Of a stretch of 64,000 bases of DNA, positions 1 to 30,334 are shown piece by piece. The notes below the pieces were generated by a model that saw only the letters and a program-made list of their open reading frames with translations, made no database searches and was not told the origin of the DNA. Source of the DNA: Cyprinodon diabolis (lineage: Eukaryota; Chordata; Actinopteri; Cyprinodontiformes; Cyprinodontidae); contig CM060070.1 in NCBI GenBank assembly GCA_030533445.1, positions 23,169,501 through 23,233,500 on the forward strand, given 5' to 3'. The translations under genes and the position numbers were made by a program. Position 1 is the first letter of the stretch. Each line of letters begins with the position of its first letter.

Positions 1-361
1 TACATGAATAATAAGTTTTTGGAAATTATAAATTGTAGATTATTTATTTTTTATTATAAACCAATAATTTGTTTTTCCATGAAAGAAAACGCCTTTATTC
101 AATTACATAATTTTTCGAACTCAACGCTAATTCTGACATTTTGTATTGAAAAACCTTCCTGGATGGGAAGTGAAACGTCTTCAAACTTGGAAACAAAGTC
201 CAGTGGATTGTTGTTGTTTTTTTAACTTTGTTCGAATGACTATGACCTGGATGAATGAGAATCTTCACCAACATTACATTTTAAGGACTTCCAAAAATAA
301 TAACCTTAAAAAATGTTGAATGTTCCTTTATATTTCCTCACAACCAACAATATTGTATTAC
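1..361. other. AT-rich flank, no gene seen
   Basis: This is AT-rich sequence before the satellite. Short open frames exist, but none shows splice sites or a protein family I recognise. I see nothing functional in it. Confidence 0.5.
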
Positions 362-1296
362 ATTACATCATACTATACTATACTATTCTATTCTATACTA
401 TACTGTTCTATATTATACTTTACTGTACTATACTATTCTATACTATACTATACTGCAATATACTATACTATACTATTCTATAATATACTGTACTATACTA
501 TACTATTCTATTCTATACTATACTGTACTTGCTTTACTATATTATTCTATACTATACTATTCTATACTATACTGTACTATACTATACTATTCTATTCTAT
601 ACTATACTGTACTTACTTTACTATATTATTCTATACTATACTATTCTATACTATACTGTACTATACTATAATGTACAGCACTGTACTGTACTGTACTATT
701 CTATACTATACTATAATATACTGCACTATACTATACTGTACCATACTATACTATATTGTACTGTACTGTACTATACTATAATGTACAGCACTGTACTGTA
801 CTGTACTATTCTATACTATACTATAATATACTGTATTATACTATACTGCACCATACTATACTATATTGTACTGTACTATACTGTAATATACTATACTATA
901 CTATACTATGCTGTACTGTATTATTCTGTACTATACTGTACTATACTATACTAAACTGTACTGTACTATTTTATACTATACTATAATATACTGTACTGTA
1001 CTATACTATACTGTAATATACTATACTATATTGTACTGTACTGTACTATTCTATACTATAATATACTGTACTGTACTATACTATACTATACTATATTGTA
1101 CTGTACTATACTATACTGTAATATACTATACTATATTGTACTGTACTGTACTATACTGTAATATACTATACTATATTGTACTGTACTATTCCATACTATA
1201 CTATACTGTACTGTACTATACTATACTATACTACATTGCACTGTAGTATTCTATACTATACTATACTATACTGTACGATACTATACTATATTACAC
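362..1296. repeat. 5-bp-period satellite (TACTA/TACTG/TTCTA)
   Basis: About 930 bp are built almost entirely from the 5-mers TACTA, TACTG and TTCTA, with larger blocks repeated in higher-order fashion; the block around 665-750 recurs around 785-870. The open frames across it are Tyr/Leu/Cys/Thr/Ile-rich and are only translations of the repeat. It lies about 0.5 kb upstream of the first prkacb exon. The length probably varies between individuals and could be misassembled. Confidence 0.95.
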
Positions 1297-1429
1297 CTCA
1301 CTTTGATAGACTGCAACAATTTAACACTTTTAAAACTGTTACAGCTTAACAAAGAACCTTACAACACCTTTCAAAAATTACAACTACGAAAGGCAAAACT
1401 CTTTCGCTAAACCTGTATTTTCCGAATAG

Positions 1430-1770
1430 TCAGTGAAGGCAGCGTTCCACCTATCAAACGCATCCATGGATATTCCCATATGAAGTGAACGCCGCGCAGG
1501 ACGAGAGGAGGCAGAGGTGAAAAGTCTGGATCATGTTGTCATTCCAGCAGATGTTTACATGAACAGCAAAAAGGACACGATTTATATGCATCTGCGAGTC
1601 GGCAAGCCTAGTAAGACCAGGTTTTGTCGATAAAGAAGGCACATTAATGGTGTTTTTAGCCAGCCGGTGTGAACAAGCTGAATTTTGTTATCGAGCTAGC
1701 GGAGGAGCCTGTTAGCTAACGGCCACCATCATCGCTCCTAGCCAGCTGTGCATCGCCCTGTCTGCCTACG
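1430..1770 (+). promoter_or_regulatory. prkacb: 5' UTR/promoter region of prkacb Cbeta1 form
   Basis: The 340 bp before the ATG at 1771 are less AT-rich than the surroundings, with several CpGs (around 1488-1515 and 1690-1770), as expected near a housekeeping-type vertebrate promoter. I see no clear TATA box at a fixed distance, and the transcription start cannot be placed from sequence alone. Confidence 0.45.
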
Positions 1771-21126
<19,356 letters not shown>

Positions 21127-22202
21127 CCAAGGCCTGAGCGGTTCCTGCGGCTTTGGGATATTTGCACTCTGGTGAGAGATATAAGGTGGAACTGAGGCCA
21201 TCCCGTGCTCCTAACAATCGCCTCGTTCCTTCATTCCACACTGCTCAAATGAGGTCCTTTTTGCCATGCCCCCTGGTGCTGTTGGCATTGATCTACACAC
21301 AGGCAAATTCTGCAGACACCTTGATGTGCTGCAACGAAGTACTAGACCACATTGTCATAGTTTTTTTTTTTTGTTTTATCCTTTAATCTTGACTCTCCTT
21401 GTGTAAAGTTTGAATTTGAAAAGGAACATGCGCTATGATTTACTCCCTTTTTAATGAGGTACAGAGAGTAGTAGTATTACCTGTTGTTGCAAATGGTATT
21501 GAAGGAGTTTTTTTTTTTTTTTTACTTTTTATCTGTTTTTATTTTTTGTCGTCTTTTACAATCCTCATTGTGATTTTTAGGGAAGGGGTATGGATGAGTT
21601 TTGATCCATTTCAAAATAATTTAGCTTCCTCAAGACCTGGAAACAAGTTTTTATGTAGACTTAAAAAAGTGAGACATCCTTTATTTATTTTCTTTTTAAA
21701 GCATGACCATGTTTTTAACAGATGCAGTTAATTTGTAGATTAAAAAACAGATGCATTTTTTCCCCCCGCTATCAGTTCTTAAAGAAAATAATTACTAGTA
21801 ACAAACGGCATCAGGATGCAGAAACATGTCAGCTAAAACATTTGTAGCATGATTTATTCATATCTAATCACAGAACATTTCCTTTTTACCTCAGTCTTTT
21901 GATGGAGAGAAATTCTATATTTTATAGGTACAAGTATATTTCACAAGAAGTGAACCTTAAGATGTTTGCGTTCTGTCTGTGCACACAGTTCGTATGTTCT
22001 TGGTACGTTTAAAAGTATGTCCAGAAATGCACTAGCATGGCTTTTTTTTTTTTCCAATAGCTTAAAGGTCAGTTTGTTACATTATCTGAAGGGTAGGAAG
22101 CAGCAGTGTTCATATGGGGTGACCTTTGCCCCCTTTACGTTGCGTTTTGATTTTTTTTTTGACAGCTGTGTTTGAGCAGAGCTCTCAGATTTTGATATTT
22201 TC

Positions 22203-22236
<34 letters not shown>

Positions 22237-23413
22237 GCATGTGAATGTTTTCGTAGCAGCCTCACTGGAAGCTAAAAGCAGTATCCCAACTCTTTCTTTT
22301 GCAACCTTGGAAATGTGTCGCAGCATGAAATGTGAAAGCAGGAGATGTCTTGATCTATGTAACGCAAATGCCATAAAAAAAAAAGAAAAAAAACGTTGCC
22401 TAATCACGTAGCTGCAATAACAGAAATATAAATTATGGATTAAACTTGGTTACAGCTTGGTCAGTGAATCTTTAGTTACGCATTTATAGCTTGTAGTCTT
22501 TACACTGTTTCCTAACTGAATTAAACAAGGTGTACCTATTCAGAAAGTATGAAATGGGTATGGATGAAAATGTTACATTTCCAAAGGGAATAAGGTCAAT
22601 ATCTCCTTCTTTTTATTTAAGCTACTTCATGAAATGTGTTTTTTTTTTTTTTTTTTCCATGAGAAAATATTACTTCTGTATCATATTCCTCTAATTTATA
22701 GCGTATTTTATTGCTAAAATGTATCCTCTGACTTCACATTTCCTTCTCCAGCATGACAATATATTGGATCTGAAAACTATACATTAATTGTCATGACCTA
22801 CATTTAGATGGCTTTTGTTTATTTCATATTGCAGTTAAAGTTCCTCTTTTAAAAAACACTGAGTACTTAAATAAAATAAAATAGCCTTTCTCTACCCATA
22901 GAGAAGTTTAAATAATAAAACTACAGGCTGAAACCTCAGGGTTCAGGAGAAATCAAAGTATTCAAAAATGACAGTCTTTCAAAAACCAGCTCTTGATTTT
23001 ACACATAATGGGGAATAAAAAACAATTTCAATCAATTTTAATATTCTGCTGCAACCAAATACAAGAGTTAGCTTCTTTTTTTTATTTTGTCTGGATTGGA
23101 ACATTTTATCTAAGCACATGTGCATTTTATATGATTTAATTTAAGAAGGCACAACTTTTTCCTCATTCTTTTTATTTATACATAAAAGTCTAATAAAATA
23201 ACATTTATATGTCTCGGTATATGTGAAGAGACTTGAGATATGAAGTGTTACAAACACAGAAATTGTAAGAATATATCTTGTTTGATTTTTTTTTTCTTTG
23301 TTTGGTTTATATTTGATGCATATTGTTCCCTCTAAAGCCTACTGAAATCTATCCTTTATTTTTCAAAGGACGCCTAAATTTTATTTTTATGCCAATTTGA
23401 AGGGTAAAAATAC

Positions 23414-24277
23414 GGAAGAGGATTAGGGCCACTGAAAAAACAAAGAAAAGTTAACTGATTTTTTAATTTTATTTCAGTTAGAAAAAAGTCAGAATTCTGA
23501 CTTTAATCTCAGAATTCTGACTTTAATCTTAGAATGTCGACTTTAATCTCAGAATGCCGACTTTAATCTTAGAATTCTGACTTTAATCTCAGAATTCTGA
23601 CTTTTTCCTCAGAATTATGACTTTAATCTCAGAATTTTGGATCTTAATGTAGATGGGCATCATGAAGGAAGAGATGTGGGAGCACTCAGCTTCACTGACA
23701 AAGATATGAGTTGTTTGAGAGCGCCAGTAACACATTGGTGGAAAATAACTCAATTAGGCAACTTTTTACGTGCCTGAGGGGTCCCCGGTGATTCTATATC
23801 ATTAATGGAGGAGCAGAAGTCACGAGAGCTAGTCTTTAAAACAGACATGGCTACGGCTTGATGCTAACATGTTTATCAGCTGTCAGAATTCAGAGAAAAA
23901 AAGTCAGAATTCTGAAAAAAAAAGTCAGAATTCTGAGGAAGAAAGTCAGAATTCAGAGAAAAGTCAGAATTCTGAGGAAGAAAGTCAGAATTCTGAGGAA
24001 AAAAGTCAGAATTCTGAAAAAAGTCAGAATTCTGAAAAAAAAAGTCAGAATTCTGAGGAAGAAAGTCAGAATTCAGAGAAAAGTCAGAATTCTGAGGAAA
24101 AAAGTCAGAATTCTGAGGAAAAAAGTCAGAATTCTGAAAAAAGTCAGAATTCTGAGGAAGAAAGTCAGAATTCAGAGAAAAGTCAGAATTCTGACTTTTG
24201 TTCCCATATTAAACTGAAATAATGTTTAAAAATCTGTTAACTTTTTTTATTTTTTTCAGTGGCCCTAATCCTCTTCC
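23414..24277. mobile_element. Foldback element built of TCAGAATTCTGA repeats
   Basis: The outer ends GGAAGAGGATTAGGGCCACT and its inverse (ending at 24277) continue about 50 bp as TIRs with GTTAACTGATT/AATCTGTTAAC. Inside, the left part repeats CAGAATTCTGACTTTAATCT six or so times, and the right part repeats AGTCAGAATTCTGAGGAAGA-like units about 18 times in the opposite sense. The arms are thus mutually complementary, and each unit is itself palindromic around GAATTC. The Ser/Gln/Glu-rich and Arg/Lys/Ile/Val-rich frames across 23858-24222 are artefacts of the repeat. No clear target duplication. Confidence 0.85.
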
Positions 24278-24719
24278 ATAATAAACAGTTGTTAAGCCTC
24301 AAAACATGTGCAATGTTTTTAACTCCTGGCCCACAAGCATGTCTCTGTCCAAACTGCCTGTGTGTAAATCCTGAAAAACAAATGTTTAGGCTTTTTCCAG
24401 CTCTTCTGTATCATCTGTTCTACCCTCCCTTGTGTGTGATGTTTGTTGAAATTTGATGTAAAACGACGGCACCTTTACCTGAGCCATTTCACACTCTTCC
24501 TGACTGAAGGAAATCAGTTCAATGAGTTCTTGTAGCTAGTCACACGTGCCAGTATGGGAATCAAATAATCTGAAATGTGTCTGTAATTTAGTTTGTGGAT
24601 ATTTTTGCACATCATTTAGAAAGCTGACACATTATTTTTCCCAATCATATTTACTTGTGTTCGCAAGGGAAGTACACTTTGCTGTAGCAGATTTTAAGTA
24701 ACAAAGGATATGTCATTAT

Positions 24720-24725
24720 AATAAA
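24720..24725 (+). terminator. prkacb: Polyadenylation signal, probable end of prkacb
   Basis: AATAAA followed 20-45 bp later by a GT-rich stretch (GTGTTTGTGTGTTTTCTGTT), the expected downstream element. It lies about 290 bp before the first samd13 donor site at 25013. Confidence 0.6.
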
Positions 24726-24779
24726 TTCTTTTTATTAAACTCTAAGTGTTTGTGTGTTTTCTGTTGGGAGCCGTTTAAG

Positions 24780-25012
24780 TGCTGCTGAACTACATTACCC
24801 ATAAACCCCCCCAACGTTGTGGGCGAAGGAAACGAAAGCGAGGAAGCTTGTTGGCTTACTTGAATATAATTTCATTTTATCAAATAAAACCCGTTGCTAA
24901 TTGTACAGCAAAAAAAATCCCAAATATTAATGAAACTTTTTATTTGCTGAACTGTGGCTTGTAGACTCGGACGGGCCGCTGTTATCAGGCCAGAATCTCC
25001 CCAAAAGATAAG
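24780..25012 (+). promoter_or_regulatory. samd13: samd13 promoter and untranslated first exon
   Basis: This is a relatively CpG-rich stretch (AACGTTGTGGGCGAAGGAAACGAAAGCGAGG split over 24813-24843; CGGACGGGCCGC at 24968) in an AT-rich area. It ends at the good donor AAG|GTAACA (25013). ACTACATTACCCATAA at 24789 resembles the ZNF143-type motif ACTACAATTCCC. The next exon, 25344-25448, has acceptor TTCCAG and donor CAT|GTAAGA. The transcription start is not determined. Confidence 0.45.
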
Positions 25013-25359
25013 GTAACAGTTAAATTTGGTATTAGCAAACGAGGCTAACTATCCCTCTTAGCTTAACGTTAGCGTTATTACAAAACACCGATAGGTTGCC
25101 GTTAAACGTCTGCCTGTCGTTCGACGGTCGATTTTCCCCCCTTTTTTATGTTTAATTTATATTTTTTTCGACCGAATTATCGTCGTTGTGTATTCAGTTT
25201 TTCATTTCAATATTTGTTCTGCTTTTAATTTCGCTAACAGCGTGAGTTTTATGTCGTAATTTTGTACTTGTTTCGTGTGAAAATTGACAGTTTTAGTTAA
25301 AGAAGCTGCTTTTTTTCACCATTTTGCTGCTGTGCTTTTCCAGCGGAGACATCCACTGA

Positions 25360-25407
25360 ATGTCAGAAAGACAAACGATGATGGTGATTGAACTGCCTAC
25401 ACACTGA
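25360..25407 (+). promoter_or_regulatory. samd13: Upstream ORF in samd13 leader
   Basis: ATG at 25360 opens 15 codons (MSERQTMMVIELPTH) and stops 13 bp before the ATG at 25421. Such a short uORF close to the main start can reduce its use and favour reinitiation. It is inferred from sequence only. Confidence 0.4.
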
Positions 25408-25420
25408 CTGAAGACATCTA

Positions 25421-27079
25421 ATGAAAAATTACTGCAACCTAACAGCATGTAAGACTCTTCTTTTATTCAAATGTTCGGAAATTAAACTTGAAAACCACTT
25501 AATAAACTATAAGCTGACATATTTAAGCATAATGTGGGTGTTAAGTCCTGTTTAAAATCAATTATAATATCATAATAAGAGATGTGAAATAAAAAGGCCC
25601 CTATGTAAATCACTTTTAATAGTTTAGCACCAAAGCAACAATCCTATTATGTTATCAGAATCAAATATTTAATTTTTAACATATTTGTATTACATTTGCA
25701 TGCCTCTGATGACAAATTTTCCATTTTATTTTCTTTTTTTGTTGTTTTATTGAGATTTTTTGTCCTAATGGTAGAAAAAACTGGTGGTAAATAGATTTTA
25801 TATTTGTCTGGTCCTGTAGGTCTGATGGACTGCATCCCACAAAATAAGTTGGGCTGAATGTGCTGCAGATATTTTTAATTGTTCTACTTTTGAGTGAAAA
25901 GGAGGAGAAAAATGAGACATGTCTTATTCATTTCTGCTCTTCATAAATTCTTTGTAAATGTGTTGTTTTTATGAGATGCTGCACCGGAAATATTCATTTC
26001 CTGCTAGTTAATGAATTTAATCTCATTAGCAGGTAAATATCAGTTAAAAACTTAAACCATTCGTTATTCAGTCATTATAACATGTATAATTACATTTTCT
26101 CATCTGACATGCAGTTAATGGTCTTCTGTTTTCAGCCGATTAGCTAATATTGCAATATTTTACAGGATAGTAATTTTAAACACCAGAAATGGTCTATTAG
26201 AGGGTTATTAGCATATTATTATACAGTTATTTGAAAGCAGAAGTTCTTAAACTCATGCATTTGTGCCATTTTGTTAACTTTTTCAAACAGAATTGCAAAC
26301 TTAAACCTATTTTAAAAGTCCAAATAAATGTATATATATTTTGATTACTAAATGTTATCAGAACTTTGGATTTTCCATTGATCATATAGGCGTTCTATGC
26401 AGTGATTTCTTTGTTTTTGTTGACAAATGTTTGACTAAAAAATCATCATGTTTTTTTGATCAGCTGTTAATTATAGAAAAAAGACAACTGCTTGAAACTG
26501 CTAGTGAACTAAACAAGTTATTTTATCTTAACTGATTCAGTAAGATTGTAAAACTAACTGTTTATGTTAATATTATTTTATTCAACAGCCGGTATGGAGG
26601 ACAAGGCAAATGGCTCAGTCGACACCAAAAGGTATAATTTAAAACCAGAGTAGGAGTCTTATGTACCTGTATAATTTCCAGTTTTTCTTTCTGCTGTTAC
26701 ACTATAATCTGAGTGGATTAATTTTATTCCTACAGCCCAGTGGAGAATGGTCAGCTGCCCGACCCTTCCAACTGGGGAGTTGCTGACGTCGTCAATTATT
26801 TCAAAGCAACAGGGTTTGAAGAACAAGCTACAGCTTTCCAAGATCAGGTTTGTGTGATATTTCGGGGTTTTTTAAAATCCTACTTGATGTCAAACAGATG
26901 TTGAAATAATTATACCAAAAAGTTGTCTCTGACAGGAAATTGACGGCAAGTCTTTGCTCCTGATGACGCGAAACGACGTCCTAACGGGGCTGTCTATAAA
27001 ACTCGGCCCGGCGCTGAAAATCTACGAGTACCATGTGAAGCCACTCCAGACTCAGCACCTGAAGAGCAACGCGTCATAG
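25421..27079 (+). CDS. samd13: Sterile alpha motif domain protein 13
   Basis: Small SAM-domain protein; SAM domains mediate self- or hetero-association, and the cellular role of this protein is not established. Coding exons are 25421-25448, 26589-26631, 26736-26847 and 26936-27079, all GT-AG, with stop TAG. From ATG 25421 the product is 108 residues; from ATG 26594, in the second coding exon, 97. The SAM domain is the last two exons, with [40 protein letters not shown] and [17 protein letters not shown], closely matching mammalian SAMD13 as I recall it. An in-frame TGA just before 25421 bounds the frame. The residues before MEDKANGSV resemble the human N-terminus (SVDMENKENGSV), which favours the earlier start, but this is not certain. 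It lies immediately downstream of prkacb, as in human. Confidence 0.9.
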
Positions 27080-27342
27080 CACGGCCAGCTGTCCCCGCCA
27101 CGCACCTCAGTGACAATCATCATGTCAGGAGACTCCAGGTTAGCTGCGGCTTCACAAAAACAGGGTGTCAACAGCGGCACCTTAACCAGATTTGAATGCT
27201 GTATGTTCGGTTTTTTGTTGTTGTTGTTGTTTTCTTTTTTTTTAATAAGCGTGGATCCCAAAAAAAAAACTGTTCTGCACTTACCCTTTTAGCTATTTAT
27301 ATTTCTGCTGCTTAAATATGTATTTTTTGTGTGTTTTATTTA

Positions 27343-27348
27343 AATAAA
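27343..27348 (+). terminator. samd13: Polyadenylation signal of samd13
   Basis: AATAAA lies 264 bp after the samd13 stop and is followed by GCGTGTGTGTGAGTGTG (27374 on), a strong GT-rich downstream element. Confidence 0.65.
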
Positions 27349-30334
27349 TGAGATTTAGGGAGTATTCTAAAGATGCGTGTGTGTGAGTGTGAAAAGTTAA
27401 TTAACCTATAATGTTTTTTTTTTTTTAAGTATTTGTATATAAGATAATATATAGTTAAAAATGATGTATGCTCTGTAATATCTCAACACTTTTATACCTG
27501 CAGACACTTATGATGCCTCCATATGTCCCTGAATTGACTCTGTGTTTAAACCTGCATATCTGAGTCCATGACTTGTCCTGAGCATGTAACAATGAAGCAT
27601 TTTGTTTTCCAGCCTTTTACCTAAAGCTTCTTTGTTTCTGTACATCAACATTATTTAGACTTAAGGCTCTTGATAGAGTCTTTCTGTATATATTCTTATT
27701 ATGTACCTACCTTTGGTGCTTTCAGCTTTGTCACACAGACGGCTGTATTGAAGTGTTTTTGACCCATCTTTAAGTGTAACAGAACACTGGAGTTTGAGTT
27801 TCTTGAGTCTAAAACTGATGATAAATGGTGCTTTTTTTCTGAGCAAAGTAACTTTACTTTCTGGACTGTATTCATTTATTTTGCACTACGCATCGTTCGT
27901 TTGGAGCCTGTTAATCCCTTAATGGCAGAACTTACCATGCTAAATCAGTTTGTCAACATTAGCTTCCTTTAAAAAATTCACTCTTGTTCAGGAATCTATT
28001 TTTTTGGCTTCATACGATAAGGTGAGCAGCAAGGGAAGGGTGAAACTAAAAATGAGTTTTAACAATAAGAATAATGAGATGTGAAGTGTTATTTTCTAGC
28101 AAGAATGTTTTTTTTTAGACATAATTTATTTCATATAGCTTACATGTATAGCTGTATTTTGTACCCAGAATGGAACAATAACATCCTTTGACACAGTAGA
28201 AAAGCTTCACCCTGTTGGGTTTTACACATTAAAACGGCGAAGAATCACTTGCTCTTCTTTGCTGATACTAAAGTTATTTTTTGAAGTTAGACCTCAGGTG
28301 TACAAAGCAGTTTGATCCTTATTTCTTCAAACTAAAGTGAAAATAAATAAGTTTGGGAACATCTTAATGACATTTCTGCTCCTTTGTCAAGATGCAGCGA
28401 GGCGCTATCAGTGAAGTGTTTACTTATTAGAGTTTGCTGGTTGTTCTGAAACAAGAGGCTGCAGGTTATTTTGATGGAAAAGCTTCAAGATTATAAGCAT
28501 TACAGTCTGCAAAGGCTTCTATGATTATGTCTCAACAGTAAAAAATGTATTCCGCTGAAACAAACTTGCAGCTGCACTTAAGCTCAGTTTTCTGAAAACA
28601 ATTCAGCACCTATCCAATTGGTGGCTCCCTCCGGATCAATTTGTGGTTTAGAGCACTGATGTTTTCAGTACATGGAAGCCTTTCCTCCTAAGGGGGTTTC
28701 ACCCTACAATTAATATATGTATATATATATAAATATATATATAGAGAGAGAGATATTAGGGCTGCATCCAATCATTATTTTGCAAATAGATTGATCTGTT
28801 GATAAATTTTTTGATTGATAATTGGATAGCCAAAGATTCTTTAAAGAGGAATTTTACGAAATTAACAGCGGAAACTCAAACCTTTCCACTTGAGGTCTTC
28901 TGGATAGAGCATATTGAAAATATTTTTTTAAATCTTAAATGCAAAATGTATATATATTTATAATCTTGGTATAATTACTGCTCTAAGTGGGCTGCTTTGT
29001 CATCTAAAGGCATGTTTTACAGTCAAAACCAATTGACGATTAATCAATAACTAAATTAGATTATTTCAATAATAGATAAATCACGATCAATCCGATTTTT
29101 TCTCCCCTTATATAAATATATATATACACACATTTTTGTTTTACAATCAGAAAATAATTTTGTCTCATTAATTGCCCCCTCCCCTCAAAAAAAAAATTGC
29201 ACATGCTATAGCAAGGTCAGAAGAGTATAAAAATTAGTTTTTTTTTTTTTTTTTTATGTAAATGTGATTGACTTGAACAAAAAGAAAACTAAGCAATAAC
29301 TGCTTGTTTGAGAGAGTTGTAGGGGAAAATGTGAGCTTGGTTAAGACGTGGGAAGGTTAATCTAAAGAACCTCAATACTTTATGTCAGCAAATACTAAAT
29401 TATTAGTTTGGCTACAATATACATTACTATGTTAGAAAATAACATAATCACATCATATTAGCAAACACCACTTTACAACATTAGGCAAGTTTGTAGGATT
29501 GGTTGGTTTAGGCTCAATTCCTCTACATGTAGAAATGTATTCTTATGTTATAGTGTGAGTCTGTCTAACAGCTGGAAATATGTCAAAGTTGTCAGTCGTC
29601 ACTGATACTGAAATCTACAAAACTCAGAATAGCTGGATAGAGAATAAACAAGATCGTTTACCAACTCAGTCTAATTCCAGACCTCATTCTGTTTCTGATT
29701 CTGGCGTGTGATATCATAGAAGGTGATTAAAAAATGCTTTTGCAAACCTCAATAATGCAAAGTAATGATTAGTATACCTCTGCACACAGATGGTAGAAAC
29801 TAATAGAAATGTTCCTAAATATGTTTTAAAACATAGCTTTAGATTTATATTCTTAAGAGGCAGTTATTAAATCCTGATTATACCAAAAATGAAGCCTGTG
29901 ACCCACTGACAGATGATTAAAGACCCCCGGGGTCGTCATGAGGCAAACATTAACATGATCCCTCAGAGAAAGGGAACAATGACATTGTAGCTTTCCTGGT
30001 TAAAATAAACAACTGGGTTTTTCTGGCAGTACCAATCACAGGATATGCTAATATTTGTATACATGCATTGTTTGATATTTTGGAACACTCCATAGGGCAT
30101 TAGACCTTAAAATACAACACTGTAGCAAATAAGAAGAGATTCTCAATAAAAGTTGGTTGAATTGTTTTTACTACTTGTGTTTTTGTCTGATGAGTTTTAC
30201 ATATTCATAGGCAATAGTCTTGATCACATCTTTAGAGATTTTATTGGTTTTATCACTTAGATTGGTTTTTATTTTTTGGATCAACAGATTAATACTGAAA
30301 CTGGCAATGGTGTAATCAGTCGTTGCTGTTCCTT
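27349..30334. other. Intergenic region between samd13 and uox ends
   Basis: This is convergent intergenic sequence: both neighbours end here. It contains a TA/GA simple repeat (28710-28755) and a MITE (28757-29095), and the uox 3' UTR should occupy the part just below 30335. TTTATT at 30240 (AATAAA on the minus strand) is a possible uox polyadenylation signal. No exon recognised. Confidence 0.5.
28757..29095. mobile_element. MITE with TAGGGCTGCATCC end
   Basis: The left end TAGGGCTGCATCCAATCATT and the body match the nested MITE at about 6590-6884 and the interrupted inverted copy at about 57335-58600 (shared ACTGCTCTAAGT, GCATGTTTTACAGTC, TTATTTCAATAAT). The right terminal CAGCCCTA is missing. 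Confidence 0.65.

Larger units (their letters stand above)
21127..24745 (+). other. prkacb: Probable long 3' UTR of prkacb
   Basis: No further coding exon is seen between the stop codon at 21126 and the samd13 5' region. The stretch is T-rich with long T runs (21510-21523, 22200-22231, 22639-22657). The best polyadenylation signal is AATAAA at 24720-24725, followed by a GT-rich run. Weaker AATAAA sites near 22870 and 23005 could give shorter forms. Mammalian PRKACB mRNAs also have multi-kilobase 3' UTRs. Confidence 0.6.

Noticed and set aside
320..1246. Several long Tyr/Leu/Thr/Cys-rich open frames
   Set aside because: They are translations of the 5-bp satellite in different frames, with no start context, splice sites or composition of a real protein.
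23872..24200. Regularly spaced palindromic units that superficially look like a CRISPR array
   Set aside because: The spacers are 3-8 bp, not 25-40 bp, they are not unique, and the context is a vertebrate 3' UTR.
23858..24222. Repetitive 117-119 residue frames (SQNSEE... and VRILRKK...)
   Set aside because: They arise from the TCAGAATTCTGA repeat array in two frames; the array is a foldback repeat, not a coding region.
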